From Bacteriovoracaceae bacterium (GTDB taxonomy: Bacteria; Bdellovibrionota; Bacteriovoracia; Bacteriovoracales; Bacteriovoracaceae), in the NCBI GenBank assembly GCA_947450475.1, contig CANFVK010000002.1, positions 248,001 to 312,000 on the forward strand: DNA of 64,000 nt, in the 5' to 3' direction. The notes below the pieces were generated by a model. The model saw only the letters and a list, made by a program, of their open reading frames with translations, searched no databases and was not told the origin of the DNA. Of the stretch, positions 17,458 to 27,124 are shown in pieces. The position numbers were made by a program, and so were the translations under genes. Every line of letters begins with the position of its first letter. Position 1 is the first letter of the stretch.

Positions 17458-18908
17458 GAATGAACTCCTGAAGAGAGTTCATTAAAAAATTTTCTGAAAA
17501 AATTTTGGCTTAAAATCATTCGATACTCTCGACTTGCCCTCAAGTCTGAAAGTGGATTTATAAATTGTGGAAGTGATTGTGCCATGGCTTCAAAAGTCTC
17601 AGCCTTAAATTCTTTACCAGCAGAATTTGATTCTATAAATGGAAGTCTGGTGACGATCGGCCCAATGCCACCAAGAGCAATCCTCAATTGTTTAATTTTA
17701 TCCCCATCAACTTCAATCACTCCTGCAAAAGTAGCTGCAGAAATATCAAGATCTTTACGCATAGAAACTTTATAAAGTCTTATTTGTTCATTTTTTTTCA
17801 TTCTTGGAATATGAATCCCAATGACAATTTCTTCTGCTTTTATATCTAGCTGTTTGTAGCCCTTGTAAAAATTTTTTAATTCGACTGAGCGTTGACCATA
17901 TTGACTCTTAAGAACCACTTTTGCATCCATCGCCATCAAGAAAGGAATGGTATCAGCGATGGGTGAAGCATTGACCACATTGCCAACAAGTGTGGCTTGG
18001 TTTTTTATTTGAGGTGAAGCGAAAATGTGTAGCATTTTTTTAAATTCAGGAAGCAATTTCTCAATATAATCTTCAATCTCAGAAAGTGTCACAGTTGCAC
18101 CGATAAAAAAAGAATCATCATCATGCTGAATTTTTTTTAATTCATCAATATGGTAGAGGGCCATTGCTTTAGGTGTTTCGAGACGACCTTTGTTGACTAC
18201 GACCCCAACATCAGTAGAGCCAGCAACCAATCGAAGATTGCCTTCTTTGGCTTTAGCTTGTAACGCTTCTTCAATTGTTGTCGGTAAAAACAAACTTTTA
18301 TCGTTGAAATTCATTACTACTGATTGTGTTTTGATTGCCTTCATTTCTAAAAGCCAAGAGGGATCGCCGTAGCGCTCATTAAGCATTTCAACTTGATTCA
18401 TATCGAGGGACATCGCTGCATCAATGATAGGCTTATAGCCAGTACAGCGACAAAGATTACCTGTAAGAAAATTTTTTGCCCGTTTTTCAGTAATCATTTT
18501 ATTTTCTGATTTTAATTTTTCCACCATGCCGGCCATGGCACAAATAAAACCAGGAGTACAATAACCGCATTGGGATCCTTGGCAAGAAATCATAGCTTTT
18601 TGGACCTCATGGAGTTCAGTCTCATTTTTCTGAATACCTTCAACTGTGATAACTTGTGCCCCATCGATCAAATAGAGAGGAAGAATGCAAGAGTTAACTG
18701 ATTTCAAAATCAATTTGCCCTCTGTATCTAATTCTCGACCAAGTAAAACGGTGCAAGCGCCACAATCTCCTTCAGCGCAGACAATTTTAGTTCCAGTTAA
18801 ACCCTTTTGACTTCTCAAAAAATGAGCCAGTGGAGTAAAGGCTTGGTCTCCTTCAATTTCTAGTCGTTCGTGGTTAATTTTTGTGACAATTTTATTTCGT
18901 TTTTCCAT
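17454..18908 (-). CDS. xdhA: Xanthine dehydrogenase, FAD and iron-sulphur subunit
   Basis: A protein of 484 aa. The N-terminal [2Fe-2S] domain has CAEGDCGACTVLLG and the second cluster CQGSQCGYCTPGF plus CRCTGYKPI. An FAD domain occupies about residues 195-480 (VAGSTDVGVVVNKG). This gene heads xdhABC. The ATG has no visible ribosome site and directly abuts a perfect palindrome that overlaps a possible promoter, so the message might be leaderless. Confidence 0.95.
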   Translation of the reverse strand: MEKRNKIVTKINHERLEIEGDQAFTPLAHFLRSQKGLTGTKIVCAEGDCGACTVLLGRELDTEGKLILKSVNSCILPLYLIDGAQVITVEGIQKNETELHEVQKAMISCQGSQCGYCTPGFICAMAGMVEKLKSENKMITEKRAKNFLTGNLCRCTGYKPIIDAAMSLDMNQVEMLNERYGDPSWLLEMKAIKTQSVVMNFNDKSLFLPTTIEEALQAKAKEGNLRLVAGSTDVGVVVNKGRLETPKAMALYHIDELKKIQHDDDSFFIGATVTLSEIEDYIEKLLPEFKKMLHIFASPQIKNQATLVGNVVNASPIADTIPFLMAMDAKVVLKSQYGQRSVELKNFYKGYKQLDIKAEEIVIGIHIPRMKKNEQIRLYKVSMRKDLDISAATFAGVIEVDGDKIKQLRIALGGIGPIVTRLPFIESNSAGKEFKAETFEAMAQSLPQFINPLSDLRASREYRMILSQNFFRKFFNELSSGVHS

Positions 18909-18930
18909 TAATCAAATTTAATTTGATTAA
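18908..18930 (-). promoter_or_regulatory. Palindrome at the xdhA start, candidate operator
   Basis: An 11-1-11 perfect inverted repeat (TTAATCAAATT and AATTTGATTAA) overlaps the first base of xdhA. On the minus strand TTGATT, 17 bases, then TAAATT form a plausible promoter ending six bases before the ATG. A second inverted pair, ATCAATTG (18939-18946) and CAATTGAT (18960-18967), lies upstream. Confidence 0.5.
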
Positions 18931-18966
18931 GCAGAAAAATCAATTGAGGTTATCTTGACCAATTGA

Positions 18967-20271
18967 TTAGTTGAGTATTTCACCAAAGAGTTTTCCATTC
19001 TCTATTCGCGATATGTAAACTTCATGAATTTGATTTGAAAGCTCTATATCTGATTGAACTTGTACACGAACATAATTGGAAGAATAACCTTCAAATAACC
19101 CTTGCTTATTTCTTCGTTCGAATAAAACTCTGGATTTTTTGCCGATTTGATCTTCAGTGAATAAATTAAGCTTTGCGTCTCCAAACATCAACAAAGTGCG
19201 TACTCTATCCTTTTTAACAGAGTGATGAATATGACTTTCAAGCTTTGCCGCTGTTGTATTTTTTCTTTTTGAATATGGAAAGACATGAAAATGAGTAATC
19301 GGTAGTTCTTTGGCCAAATGATATGTATTTTCAAACTGCTCTTTGGTTTCCCCTGGAAAGCCAACAATCATATCTGCCCCAATTCCCGCATTGGGAAATG
19401 CTGAAATCAACTTGTTAATAACCTTTTTATAATCAGCAACACTGTACCTACGTCTCATGTTTTTTAAAATTTCATCATCTCCACTTTGCATAGGAATATG
19501 AAAATGATCCTGAACTTTATCCGAGGATTTTAAGACAGCTATGAGTTCATCAGTAATGGTGTTGGGTTCAACGCTTGATAAACGAAATCTCTCCAATCCC
19601 TCAATCGCCAGCAATGCCCCGACTAAGTCATGCAGCTTTTCACCTGAAGCCTGCTCGTATTCACCAATATTAACGCCAGTTAAAACAATTTCTTTAAATC
19701 CATTTGCAATTAATTTTTGGGCTTCAGTCACCGCATCTTTAATTGAAATGGCACGCGAACGACCTCTCGCAAAGGGAATAATGCAAAATGAACAAACGTA
19801 ATTACAGCCGTCCTGAATTTTAAGAAAGGCCCTGGTATGAGAGTCAGCAGTAGTCGTAGCCGCTCCAAAAAACTCCCAAGACTTATCCACATGAACCAAG
19901 TTGTCGCTTTCGTCTTTAAGATAATCAAAAACCTTATATTTTTCTGAGTTTCCCAGGACTAAGTCAACTCCCTGCATGTTGGCAATGCGCTCTGGCTCCA
20001 TCTGAGCATAACAGCCAGCAACCACAATTTTGCCTTCAGGGGAAGAGTGATGAGCTTTTCGGATAAGGTTTCTGCAAGTCGAGTCCGCCGCATCAGTAAC
20101 TGTACAGGTATTGATAAAGACGACATCGGCCGATTCACCAAACTCCACGATTTCATAGCCTCGATCCTTGAATCCTTGAGCAATTGAGCCAGTTTCAGAC
20201 ATATTAAGGCGACAACCAAGCGTATGCAAAGCGACTCTTTTGTTTAGACTATTTAACTCATTATTTTCCAT
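18967..20271 (-). CDS. mtaB: tRNA (N6-threonylcarbamoyladenosine-C2) methylthiotransferase MtaB
   Basis: A protein of 434 aa. The N-terminal methylthiotransferase domain opens with LHTLGCRLNMSETG. The radical-SAM triad is CNYVCSFC, followed by IIPFARGRSRAI, which distinguishes MtaB from MiaB and RimO. A TRAM-like C-terminal region is present from about residue 365. It methylthiolates t6A37 in ANN-decoding tRNAs, including tRNA-Lys, which is encoded just upstream on the other strand. No strong ribosome site was seen. Confidence 0.92.
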   Translation of the reverse strand: MENNELNSLNKRVALHTLGCRLNMSETGSIAQGFKDRGYEIVEFGESADVVFINTCTVTDAADSTCRNLIRKAHHSSPEGKIVVAGCYAQMEPERIANMQGVDLVLGNSEKYKVFDYLKDESDNLVHVDKSWEFFGAATTTADSHTRAFLKIQDGCNYVCSFCIIPFARGRSRAISIKDAVTEAQKLIANGFKEIVLTGVNIGEYEQASGEKLHDLVGALLAIEGLERFRLSSVEPNTITDELIAVLKSSDKVQDHFHIPMQSGDDEILKNMRRRYSVADYKKVINKLISAFPNAGIGADMIVGFPGETKEQFENTYHLAKELPITHFHVFPYSKRKNTTAAKLESHIHHSVKKDRVRTLLMFGDAKLNLFTEDQIGKKSRVLFERRNKQGLFEGYSSNYVRVQVQSDIELSNQIHEVYISRIENGKLFGEILN

Positions 20272-20358
20272 GGGGCGAATTTAGAACAATGTGAGAGTGT
20301 TTTTCAAGTTTTTAACTACTTCTTGAAAAGATTTCAGCATTTTTTTTATTCTTTTCGT

Positions 20359-20387
20359 TTGACAAAAAAGCCCCAGAACATTATTTT
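20359..20387 (+). promoter_or_regulatory. Sigma-70 promoter for the tRNA-Lys/tRNA-Glu unit
   Basis: TTGACA at 20359-20364, a 17-base spacer, and TATTTT at 20382-20387. The first tRNA starts 25 bases downstream, a normal leader for a tRNA transcript. Confidence 0.75.
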
Positions 20388-20411
20388 TAATCTCACTTTC
20401 GAAACAAGTTT

Positions 20412-20488
20412 GGTCTCTTAGCTCAGTTGGTTAGAGCATCTCCCTTTTAAGGAGAGGGTCCTGCGTTCGAGTCGCAGAGAGATCACCA
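20412..20488 (+). tRNA. tRNA-Lys (anticodon TTT)
   Basis: Cloverleaf read by eye: acceptor GGTCTCT with AGAGATC, D-arm GCTC/GAGC, anticodon stem TCTCC/GGAGA around loop CTTTTAA, and T-arm CTGCG/CGCAG around TTCGAGT. CCA is encoded at 20486-20488. Confidence 0.97.
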
Positions 20489-20527
20489 TTTCGAAATCCA
20501 CCGGTAAATAAAACGAATGCAGAATAT

Positions 20528-20605
20528 GCACCCATCGTCTAGCCCGGTCTAGGACATCGCCTTTTCACGGCGGTAACCGGGGTTCGAATCCCCGTGGGTG
20601 TACCA
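20528..20605 (+). tRNA. tRNA-Glu (anticodon TTC)
   Basis: Acceptor GCACCCA with TGGGTGT (a G-U first pair), anticodon loop TTTTCAC with anticodon TTC, T-arm GGGG/CCCC around TTCGAAT, and an encoded CCA at 20603-20605. It is co-transcribed with the preceding tRNA-Lys, 39 bases away. Confidence 0.96.
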
Positions 20606-20612
20606 AGTTTAT

Positions 20613-20645
20613 AAAAAAGCTTCGCAAATGCGGAGCTTTTTTTTT
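20613..20645 (+). terminator. Rho-independent terminator of the tRNA unit
   Basis: Hairpin built from AAAAAGCT and CGCA pairing with TGCG and AGCTTTTT, with a T-run of nine or more. It begins 8 bases after the CCA of tRNA-Glu. Confidence 0.88.
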
Positions 20646-20833
20646 GCCCTTTTAAGGCTACAATCAATCTTCTATTCCTGAACTTTGACGATTAATGAGA
20701 ACTTGAGCTTGATTCCAGATAAACCATGAAAGCCTGAAATTTCTATAAAATTTACACTTCAATTGCTTAAACCTAAAACTTCTCTTCGGCCATGATAAAA
20801 CTCCAAAAACTAAATTACCTATAGGAGTCGTCC

Positions 20834-21127
20834 ATGAAAGTCTTGATTTTTGCAGTGATACTTCTATCTACTAAAACAGTTTTTGCCATGAGTGATGCCG
20901 ATCTGGCCAACGTTTGCGCTCATAGGGCCCTAGAGAAAATGCAAAATGATGCAGCTATAATCAATTGCGAATTAATGCCAAATACAATTGAAGCCTATTT
21001 CATCAATAATAAGTTCTATAATCCATCAAAATATATTGGCTATAATGCTGAGATAAAATGCCAGGTAAGTAACTCTAACATTTTTATGCTTGTGCAATAC
21101 GATTCTCTTACAAAAGAATGCATGTAA
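20834..21127 (+). CDS. Small secreted protein of unknown function
   Basis: A protein of 97 aa. AGGAG is spaced 7 bases before the ATG. A signal peptide (MKVLIFAVILLSTKTVFA) leaves a mature part of about 79 residues with four cysteines, enough for two disulphides. No family is recognised. It stands alone between the tRNA unit and the gene at 21361. The 188 bases before it hold no clear promoter. Confidence 0.7.
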   Translation: MKVLIFAVILLSTKTVFAMSDADLANVCAHRALEKMQNDAAIINCELMPNTIEAYFINNKFYNPSKYIGYNAEIKCQVSNSNIFMLVQYDSLTKECM

Positions 21128-21360
21128 AAAATATTTCTTTTTTTTTAGGCGGGTAGAACAATCTAAACTCTTACCTCTAACTCTCTTTGCACTTTAGCTC
21201 CCTGTCCTTTTATTTTTTCTAAATTTTTTTAACTAACGATGAGAATTAGGGCAAAAATGGAAAAAAGGGTGTTTGATTATCCCATATTGCCCCAATTTCC
21301 GACTAAAAAAGATGGCATTGAGAGTGCATGTGTCATCCTAAATTTCAATGGGAGTTACAC

Positions 21361-21864
21361 ATGTTGAAATCCTTATTTTGTCACATATTTTTTATTTTAA
21401 TATTTTCAAGCAAGACAATGGCATCAGAACAATTATTAGCAGAAATGAGCAACGATATAAGTGAAAATACCTATCAATTGATCATTGAAAGCGATGAAGC
21501 AACTCATTCAATTAAAAAATTTTATAAAGATGTTTATAAAGACGACAAAAAAATTTATCGAGAATCACTTGATCACAAAAACCTAAATGATAATGGGATT
21601 ATTTTAGAACATAAAAATGACTATATCATTTTGAGTCTAAAAAGTAATAATTTCGATGAACTTCTAGGAGGTGTTATCGTTCTAGATACACTAGTTAATG
21701 GAGCAAGCGGAATCAGAAAAGAATATGAGATTCAGTTAACCAAAGTAGATTCAGCATGGGTGCTAATAAATGAGGATCAAAAAATAATTAGCCACTTCTA
21801 TATTGAAACAAACAAGGTTTTCCTACTTGGAACCGTCGGAATAAAAAATGTCATTATGAAATAA
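21361..21864 (+). CDS. Secreted protein of unknown function
   Basis: A protein of 167 aa. The start at ATG 21361 is preferred over 21328 because GGGAG lies 7 bases before it and a signal peptide (MLKSLFCHIFFILIFSSKTMA) follows. The mature part is rich in Lys, Asp and Asn with alternating beta pattern. No family is recognised. It ends immediately next to the convergent lon stop. The 233 bases upstream carry no gene, only an imperfect inverted repeat (TAGGGCAA with TTGCCCC around 21247-21292). Confidence 0.7.
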   Translation: MLKSLFCHIFFILIFSSKTMASEQLLAEMSNDISENTYQLIIESDEATHSIKKFYKDVYKDDKKIYRESLDHKNLNDNGIILEHKNDYIILSLKSNNFDELLGGVIVLDTLVNGASGIRKEYEIQLTKVDSAWVLINEDQKIISHFYIETNKVFLLGTVGIKNVIMK

Positions 21865-24300
21865 TTAAAGTTCTATCCCATCTCTACCCTCATTTTGATC
21901 AATCCGATAAATTGGCATTGCAGGCCCTGGAAAAAATGGAGTTGGAAATTGACCAAACACATATGCTAAAAGTTCATTAATGTTTTCTATAAAATGAAAT
22001 TCTAAATCTTTCTTAATGCTTTCCGGAATATCTCTTAAATCTTTTTCATTTCTTTTTGAAAGAACTATACGTTTAATCCCAGCTCGATGTGCAGCAATAA
22101 TTTTTTCCTTTACGCCACCAACTGGCATAACAGCTCCACGCAAAGTTATCTCACCTGTCATTGCAAGTTTTGGATCTACGACTTTTGACATAAGCAATGA
22201 ACAAAGAGCGGTAAAAATAGTGATCCCTGCACTTGGTCCATCTTTTGGAATGGCACCAGATGGAACATGTACATGGAAGTCAATTTTACTGAAATCAAAA
22301 CCCGGCAACAAACTCGAGAGTTTTGATCGAACCAAAGACAAACCAATATGTGCAGATTCACTCATTACCTCTCCTAACTGCCCAGTGAGCTGGATTTTGC
22401 CAGTTCCTGGCATCATAAGGGATTCAATAAAGAGAATGTCTCCTCCCATCGGGGTCCAGGCAAGGCCAGTCACAACTCCGGGGCTTGCTGATTTTTGTGC
22501 TAACTCAAATGTATTTTTATGAATGCCTAAAACTTCTTCAATGTCAGCATTCGTGATTTGTATTTTATCAACTCGATCATGTCGCACAACTTTTTCAGAT
22601 ACAGATCTTAAGACTCGAGCAATCTTTCGTTGCAAATCTCTAACTCCAGCTTCTCGAGTATAGTCTTCTGCTATCATTCTCAATTGTTCATCCTTAATCT
22701 CTACTTGAGTTTCACTTAGTCCGTGCTCCTTAAGTTGCTTTGGTAGAAGATGATCTTTGGCAATTCGTAATTTTTCCTCAGTTGTATAACCACTTAATTG
22801 AATCACTTCCATACGATCTAGCAAGGGAGCTGGAATAGTTTCGAGGGAATTTGCAGTAGCAATAAAAAAAACTTTTGATAAATCATAAGAGACATCAAGA
22901 TAATGATCCATGAAAGTTGAGTTTTGTTCTGGATCCAAAACTTCTAATAAAGCCGAAGCTGGGTCTCCACCATATCCTCGGCTTAATTTATCAATCTCAT
23001 CTAACATGAATACTGCATTTTTTTCTTTTGCTCGCTTAATGCCCTCAATAATTCTTCCTGGCATGGCTCCGATATAAGTTCTACGATGACCTCTGATTTC
23101 AGAGTCGTCACGCACACCTCCGAGCGAAGCCCTGACAAATTTTCTTCCAAGCGCTTTAGCAATACTTTGGCCGAGTGATGTTTTTCCTACCCCTGGTGGA
23201 CCAATAAATAGCAGGATTGATCCTTTTTTTCGAGGAGATAATTTCATAACAGCTAAATGTTGAATGATATGTTTTTTAATTTTTTCCAGACCAAAATGTT
23301 CAGCATCTAAGATACTTTGAGCTTTATCCAGGTCAATTTCAGCAGGAATTGGATCATTCCATGGCAGTGATAGAATCAATTCTAGATAATTTTTAATTAC
23401 ATGAGACTCCGCATTCTGCTGCCCCATGGTTTCATAACGATGATATTGATCAAGAGAAATCTTTTCAACTTCTGGAGGAAGCTTGGCTAATAAGATGCGG
23501 TCTTTTAAAGTTAACTTTTCGCCACCTTCTCCAACGGATTCTTCACCCATTTCGCCAAGCTCTTCTTTAATAGCCTTCAATTGTTCACGCAAAATAGATT
23601 CACGATAAGCCTTGCTTGTTTTTTCAGAAATTTTGAGTCCCATTTCAGTACTAACTTTTATCATTTCACGCTGTTCAACTAAAAGTTCCAGTACTTTTAA
23701 AGCGCGATTTTTGACTGAGGCAATCTCAAGAATTTCTTGTTTCTTAGAAATTATTAGAGGAAGATTCTGAGCAACTAAATTAGTAAAATCTGAAACTTTT
23801 TCGAAATTTTCAATAGATTTTTTAAATTCATTCGAGGCATTTATACTTTGCAAAATTTCGCCAGAAATATCTTTTAAACTTCTTAGCAAAGCCTTTTCAG
23901 TTGGCTCATCTAGATCAATAATATCGGGAACTGGCTCGCCCCTCGTCATCCAGGTTGCGACCCCTTCTTGATACTCCACTTGAATTGTTCTGAATCGATA
24001 TAAGGCTCGAATGTAAGCAATAGTTTCGCCCTTATCGTTTTTTTCTACACGATCAATGCGACAAAGAGTACCGGTTGAATAAAAGTCGGAAGCAGCTGCC
24101 TTCTCCAAGACTCCCCCTTCTTTAAGGGTAAGTGCAACAAAGATCTTATCTTTGCTCTCTTCCAGTGCGCGGTGAATGGCATTTAAGCCAACGGCCCTAG
24201 AGATTAAAACTGGCAGCGCTACATCGGGAAACAGCACCGTGTTTTTCAGGATTAAGGTTGGTATAAAATGTTCAATATTTGTCATAATTGTTGTTTTCAT
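21865..24300 (-). CDS. lon: ATP-dependent protease Lon
   Basis: A protein of 811 aa with the complete LonA architecture: N-terminal LON domain (PTLILKNTVLFPDVALPVLI), coiled central region, AAA+ module with Walker A GPPGVGKTSLG and Walker B VFMLDEIDK, and the C-terminal serine protease with catalytic Ser in KDGPSAG (about residue 690) and Lys in PVGGVKEK (about 731). It degrades misfolded and regulatory proteins. The ATG at 24300 has AGGA closer than usual; an ATG five codons later has none. Confidence 0.97.
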   Translation of the reverse strand: MKTTIMTNIEHFIPTLILKNTVLFPDVALPVLISRAVGLNAIHRALEESKDKIFVALTLKEGGVLEKAAASDFYSTGTLCRIDRVEKNDKGETIAYIRALYRFRTIQVEYQEGVATWMTRGEPVPDIIDLDEPTEKALLRSLKDISGEILQSINASNEFKKSIENFEKVSDFTNLVAQNLPLIISKKQEILEIASVKNRALKVLELLVEQREMIKVSTEMGLKISEKTSKAYRESILREQLKAIKEELGEMGEESVGEGGEKLTLKDRILLAKLPPEVEKISLDQYHRYETMGQQNAESHVIKNYLELILSLPWNDPIPAEIDLDKAQSILDAEHFGLEKIKKHIIQHLAVMKLSPRKKGSILLFIGPPGVGKTSLGQSIAKALGRKFVRASLGGVRDDSEIRGHRRTYIGAMPGRIIEGIKRAKEKNAVFMLDEIDKLSRGYGGDPASALLEVLDPEQNSTFMDHYLDVSYDLSKVFFIATANSLETIPAPLLDRMEVIQLSGYTTEEKLRIAKDHLLPKQLKEHGLSETQVEIKDEQLRMIAEDYTREAGVRDLQRKIARVLRSVSEKVVRHDRVDKIQITNADIEEVLGIHKNTFELAQKSASPGVVTGLAWTPMGGDILFIESLMMPGTGKIQLTGQLGEVMSESAHIGLSLVRSKLSSLLPGFDFSKIDFHVHVPSGAIPKDGPSAGITIFTALCSLLMSKVVDPKLAMTGEITLRGAVMPVGGVKEKIIAAHRAGIKRIVLSKRNEKDLRDIPESIKKDLEFHFIENINELLAYVFGQFPTPFFPGPAMPIYRIDQNEGRDGIEL

Positions 24301-24425
24301 ATCCTAAAGTTGGTAGCGACCAAAAAAACGTCAAGTGGCTTTGAAAAATTTTGTGATTTTTAATTTCATATTGTCATGCGTTTTGATAGAGTAAATAACA
24401 AGGTTTTATTTTACCGAGCAGCATA

Positions 24426-24860
24426 ATGAAAACTATTTTCAAAATTCTCACTCTCTTTCTTGCACTCACTGGTGCTTATGTACTTTTAAGTCAGTTTACG
24501 GATATAGAATTTGGCCGGGTTGATTTTTTTAACAAACATGGTTGGTTATTTCTTTTCTCAATTGCATTGTTTCCACGCTTCACACTTTTGTTGTCTGGAC
24601 TGATTGCTCACTCAATTGAATTTGGTGGAATGCTTTGGTGGATTGGCTTTTTTGTAGCACCAAGAATATTAGTTGCCATTCTCGCTACAATTTCTTATTG
24701 GAATCAAAATCCATTGCTAGTTATTATTTCCTGGTTTATTGCCTTAGGAGGAGAATCTAGCGAGAAGTTTGTCATTTCGAGGAAGATGAGTTCTGATCCT
24801 CAAAAGTTTAATAAGTTTGAAGGAACAACTATCGATGCCGAATACAAAGTTAGGGAATAA
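24426..24860 (+). CDS. Small integral membrane protein of unknown function
   Basis: A protein of 144 aa. About three hydrophobic segments (residues 5-22, 41-65 and 70-110) and a hydrophilic tail are visible. LFPRFTLLLSGLIAHSIEFGGMLWWIGFF is the most distinctive part. I do not recognise a family. The following OsmC-family gene starts two bases after its stop with a ribosome site inside this gene, so they share a transcript. Confidence 0.72.
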   Translation: MKTIFKILTLFLALTGAYVLLSQFTDIEFGRVDFFNKHGWLFLFSIALFPRFTLLLSGLIAHSIEFGGMLWWIGFFVAPRILVAILATISYWNQNPLLVIISWFIALGGESSEKFVISRKMSSDPQKFNKFEGTTIDAEYKVRE

Positions 24861-24862
24861 AA

Positions 24863-25303
24863 ATGAGTTCATATTTTATTAAACTTTCCTGGATTCGAGA
24901 AAATGATTTTTCATATGAAACATTTAATCGAACTCATGATATCAATTTCAGTGGTGAACAAATCTTAAAATCGTCATCAGCACCAGAGTATTTAGGGGAA
25001 GCCAATAAAGCCAATCCAGAAGAAATGCTTGCGGCGGCTGTTTCTAGTTGCCACATGCTAACTTTTTTAGCGATAGCCTCCAAATCAGGCTATATCGTAG
25101 ATATGTACCAAGATCGAGCGGAAGCTCAACTTCATAAAAATGAGGAAGGAAAAATAGCCATAACTCAAATAAATCTAAATCCTTCGATTGAGTTTTCTGG
25201 AGCTAAACAGCCTGATGCGAATCAATTGAAATCACTACATGAGAAAGCTCATCGAAACTGTTTTGTAGCCAATTCTATAAAGACCAAAGTTCAAATTCAA
25301 TAG
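24863..25303 (+). CDS. OsmC/Ohr family protein
   Basis: A protein of 146 aa. The family redox cysteines are both present, in AAVSSCHML and KAHRNCFVANS, with the EMLAAA helix before the first. OsmC-type proteins reduce organic hydroperoxides with a thiol pair. AGGGA precedes the ATG. It is placed between a small membrane protein and argS, nine bases before the latter, in one probable operon. Confidence 0.88.
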   Translation: MSSYFIKLSWIRENDFSYETFNRTHDINFSGEQILKSSSAPEYLGEANKANPEEMLAAAVSSCHMLTFLAIASKSGYIVDMYQDRAEAQLHKNEEGKIAITQINLNPSIEFSGAKQPDANQLKSLHEKAHRNCFVANSIKTKVQIQ

Positions 25304-25312
25304 GGAGATAAT

Positions 25313-27112
25313 GTGAATCAACTTGAAGCCTATGACTATGATCCAGCTAAATCATCTTTAGCTAAAACTCTTTTTGAGAGTCTAAAGAAAATTGCTACAG
25401 ATAATGTAACCAGTGACATCGGTCCAATAGATTTTTTTAAGGCACTTGAACAACCTCCTGAAAAGAACTTAGGTGATTATGCTCTTCCGTGTTTTCGATT
25501 TGCAAAAGCCATTAAGAAAGCTCCAAATCTGCTAGCTGAGGAATTAAAAAAAGAATTGGAAATATCTCTTAATCCTTGGATAGAGCGAATCGATCTCAAA
25601 GGTGCTTTTTTAAATATATTTACTAACCAAAAGCAAGTCGCGCGGTCCCTCATTCCTTCACTTGTTAATGGCTCAGGCTTTGAATTATTAAAAAAGAATT
25701 CCGAGCACAATAAAACTCGAGTTATGATTGAGTTTTCTCAGCCTAATACTCATAAAGAATTTCACGTTGGCCACGGCCGCAATGTATGCTTGGGTGATAG
25801 TCTGTGTCGTCTCTTTTCCTATAACGGTTATCAAGTTATTCCCGTAAATTATATCGGCGATGAAGGAGCACATATTGCGAAATGCCTATGGGGCGTAGAA
25901 CTTTATCAAGGAGAAGCCTTAAGTAGTTCCATCGAAAATAAAGCGGAATGGTTAGGTCAAAGATACGTCGAAGCTAATATAAAATTAAAGGAAGCCCCAG
26001 AACAAGATAAAGAAAAATATCTTGCTCAGATATCAACCATTCTAAAGTCCATTGAAAATAAATCTGGCTCATATTACGAGACTTGGAAAACAACCCGTCA
26101 ATATTGCCTTGAAGACTTTAATCGTATTTATAAATGGCTAGATGTACACTTTGATCATTTTTTTTATGAATCAGAAGTTAGTGAAGCCTCGCAGGAAATA
26201 GTTAGTGAGTATATAAAAAAAGGGCTTTTTATCGAAGACCAAGGGGCGATTGGTTTTGATATGTCTGATAAGAAGCTTGGCTTCTTCATGGCGCGTAAAT
26301 CAGATGGCACAACACTCTACATTACAAAAGATTTGGCATTGGCAAAAGTTAAGTTTAATGATTTTACCATTGATCGATCAATCTATGTTGTTGGTAGTGA
26401 GCAAAATTTTCATTTTCGCCAACTCTTTTATGCATTAGAAAAAATGGGATTTGAGCAAGCTCAAAAATGCTATCATCTTTCATACGGAATGGTCGTGCGA
26501 CCAGATGGAAAAATGTCATCACGTGCTGGCAATTCATTTACTTTTTTACAGCTTATAAATCTTGTCATGGAAGAAATAAATCTTTATTTGATTAAATATA
26601 AGGATGATTGGGATAAAACTCGATTGCAAGAAACGGCTCACAAGCTTGCAGTCGGAGCTATTAAGTATGGAATGCTTCAAGCAGATCCCAATAAAGAAAT
26701 AGTTTTTGATCCAAAAGAATGGGTTTCATTTGAAGGAAATTCCGGACCTTATTTAATGTATAGTTACGCGCGTACTCAATCTATTTTGCAAAAAGCAGTG
26801 GATCAAGGTGTGGCATTTTCTCTTGAGCATTTAGAACTTTTAACTCATGAATCTGAAAGAGATTTAATGAGATATCTTTATGATTTCAATCAAACCGTCA
26901 TTTACTCATGTGAAAACTATAAGCCTTCAACACTGGCAAACCATCTCTTTTTTCTCTGTAAAGCCTATAATCGCTTTTATACGGAAGTCTCAGTCATGAA
27001 AGCCGAGAGCGAAGAATTAAGAGGGGCTCGACTTGCACTGTTGCAAGCTTTTGCAAACACACTCAAAAAAGGCCTTTATCTTTTAGGAATCACTCCACCT
27101 GAAAAAATGTAA
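25313..27112 (+). CDS. argS: Arginyl-tRNA synthetase
   Basis: A protein of 599 aa starting with GTG, behind GGGAG. An ATG two bases earlier is out of frame. It is a class I synthetase: HIGH-type motif HVGHGRN after EFSQPNTHKEF, catalytic KMSSRAGN, and the anticodon-binding DALR domain at the C-terminus (GPYLMYSYARTQSI onward). Residues 1-110 form the Add1-like N-terminal domain. It joins arginine to tRNA-Arg. Confidence 0.96.
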   Translation: MNQLEAYDYDPAKSSLAKTLFESLKKIATDNVTSDIGPIDFFKALEQPPEKNLGDYALPCFRFAKAIKKAPNLLAEELKKELEISLNPWIERIDLKGAFLNIFTNQKQVARSLIPSLVNGSGFELLKKNSEHNKTRVMIEFSQPNTHKEFHVGHGRNVCLGDSLCRLFSYNGYQVIPVNYIGDEGAHIAKCLWGVELYQGEALSSSIENKAEWLGQRYVEANIKLKEAPEQDKEKYLAQISTILKSIENKSGSYYETWKTTRQYCLEDFNRIYKWLDVHFDHFFYESEVSEASQEIVSEYIKKGLFIEDQGAIGFDMSDKKLGFFMARKSDGTTLYITKDLALAKVKFNDFTIDRSIYVVGSEQNFHFRQLFYALEKMGFEQAQKCYHLSYGMVVRPDGKMSSRAGNSFTFLQLINLVMEEINLYLIKYKDDWDKTRLQETAHKLAVGAIKYGMLQADPNKEIVFDPKEWVSFEGNSGPYLMYSYARTQSILQKAVDQGVAFSLEHLELLTHESERDLMRYLYDFNQTVIYSCENYKPSTLANHLFFLCKAYNRFYTEVSVMKAESEELRGARLALLQAFANTLKKGLYLLGITPPEKM

Positions 27113-27124
27113 TGAACTAAAATG

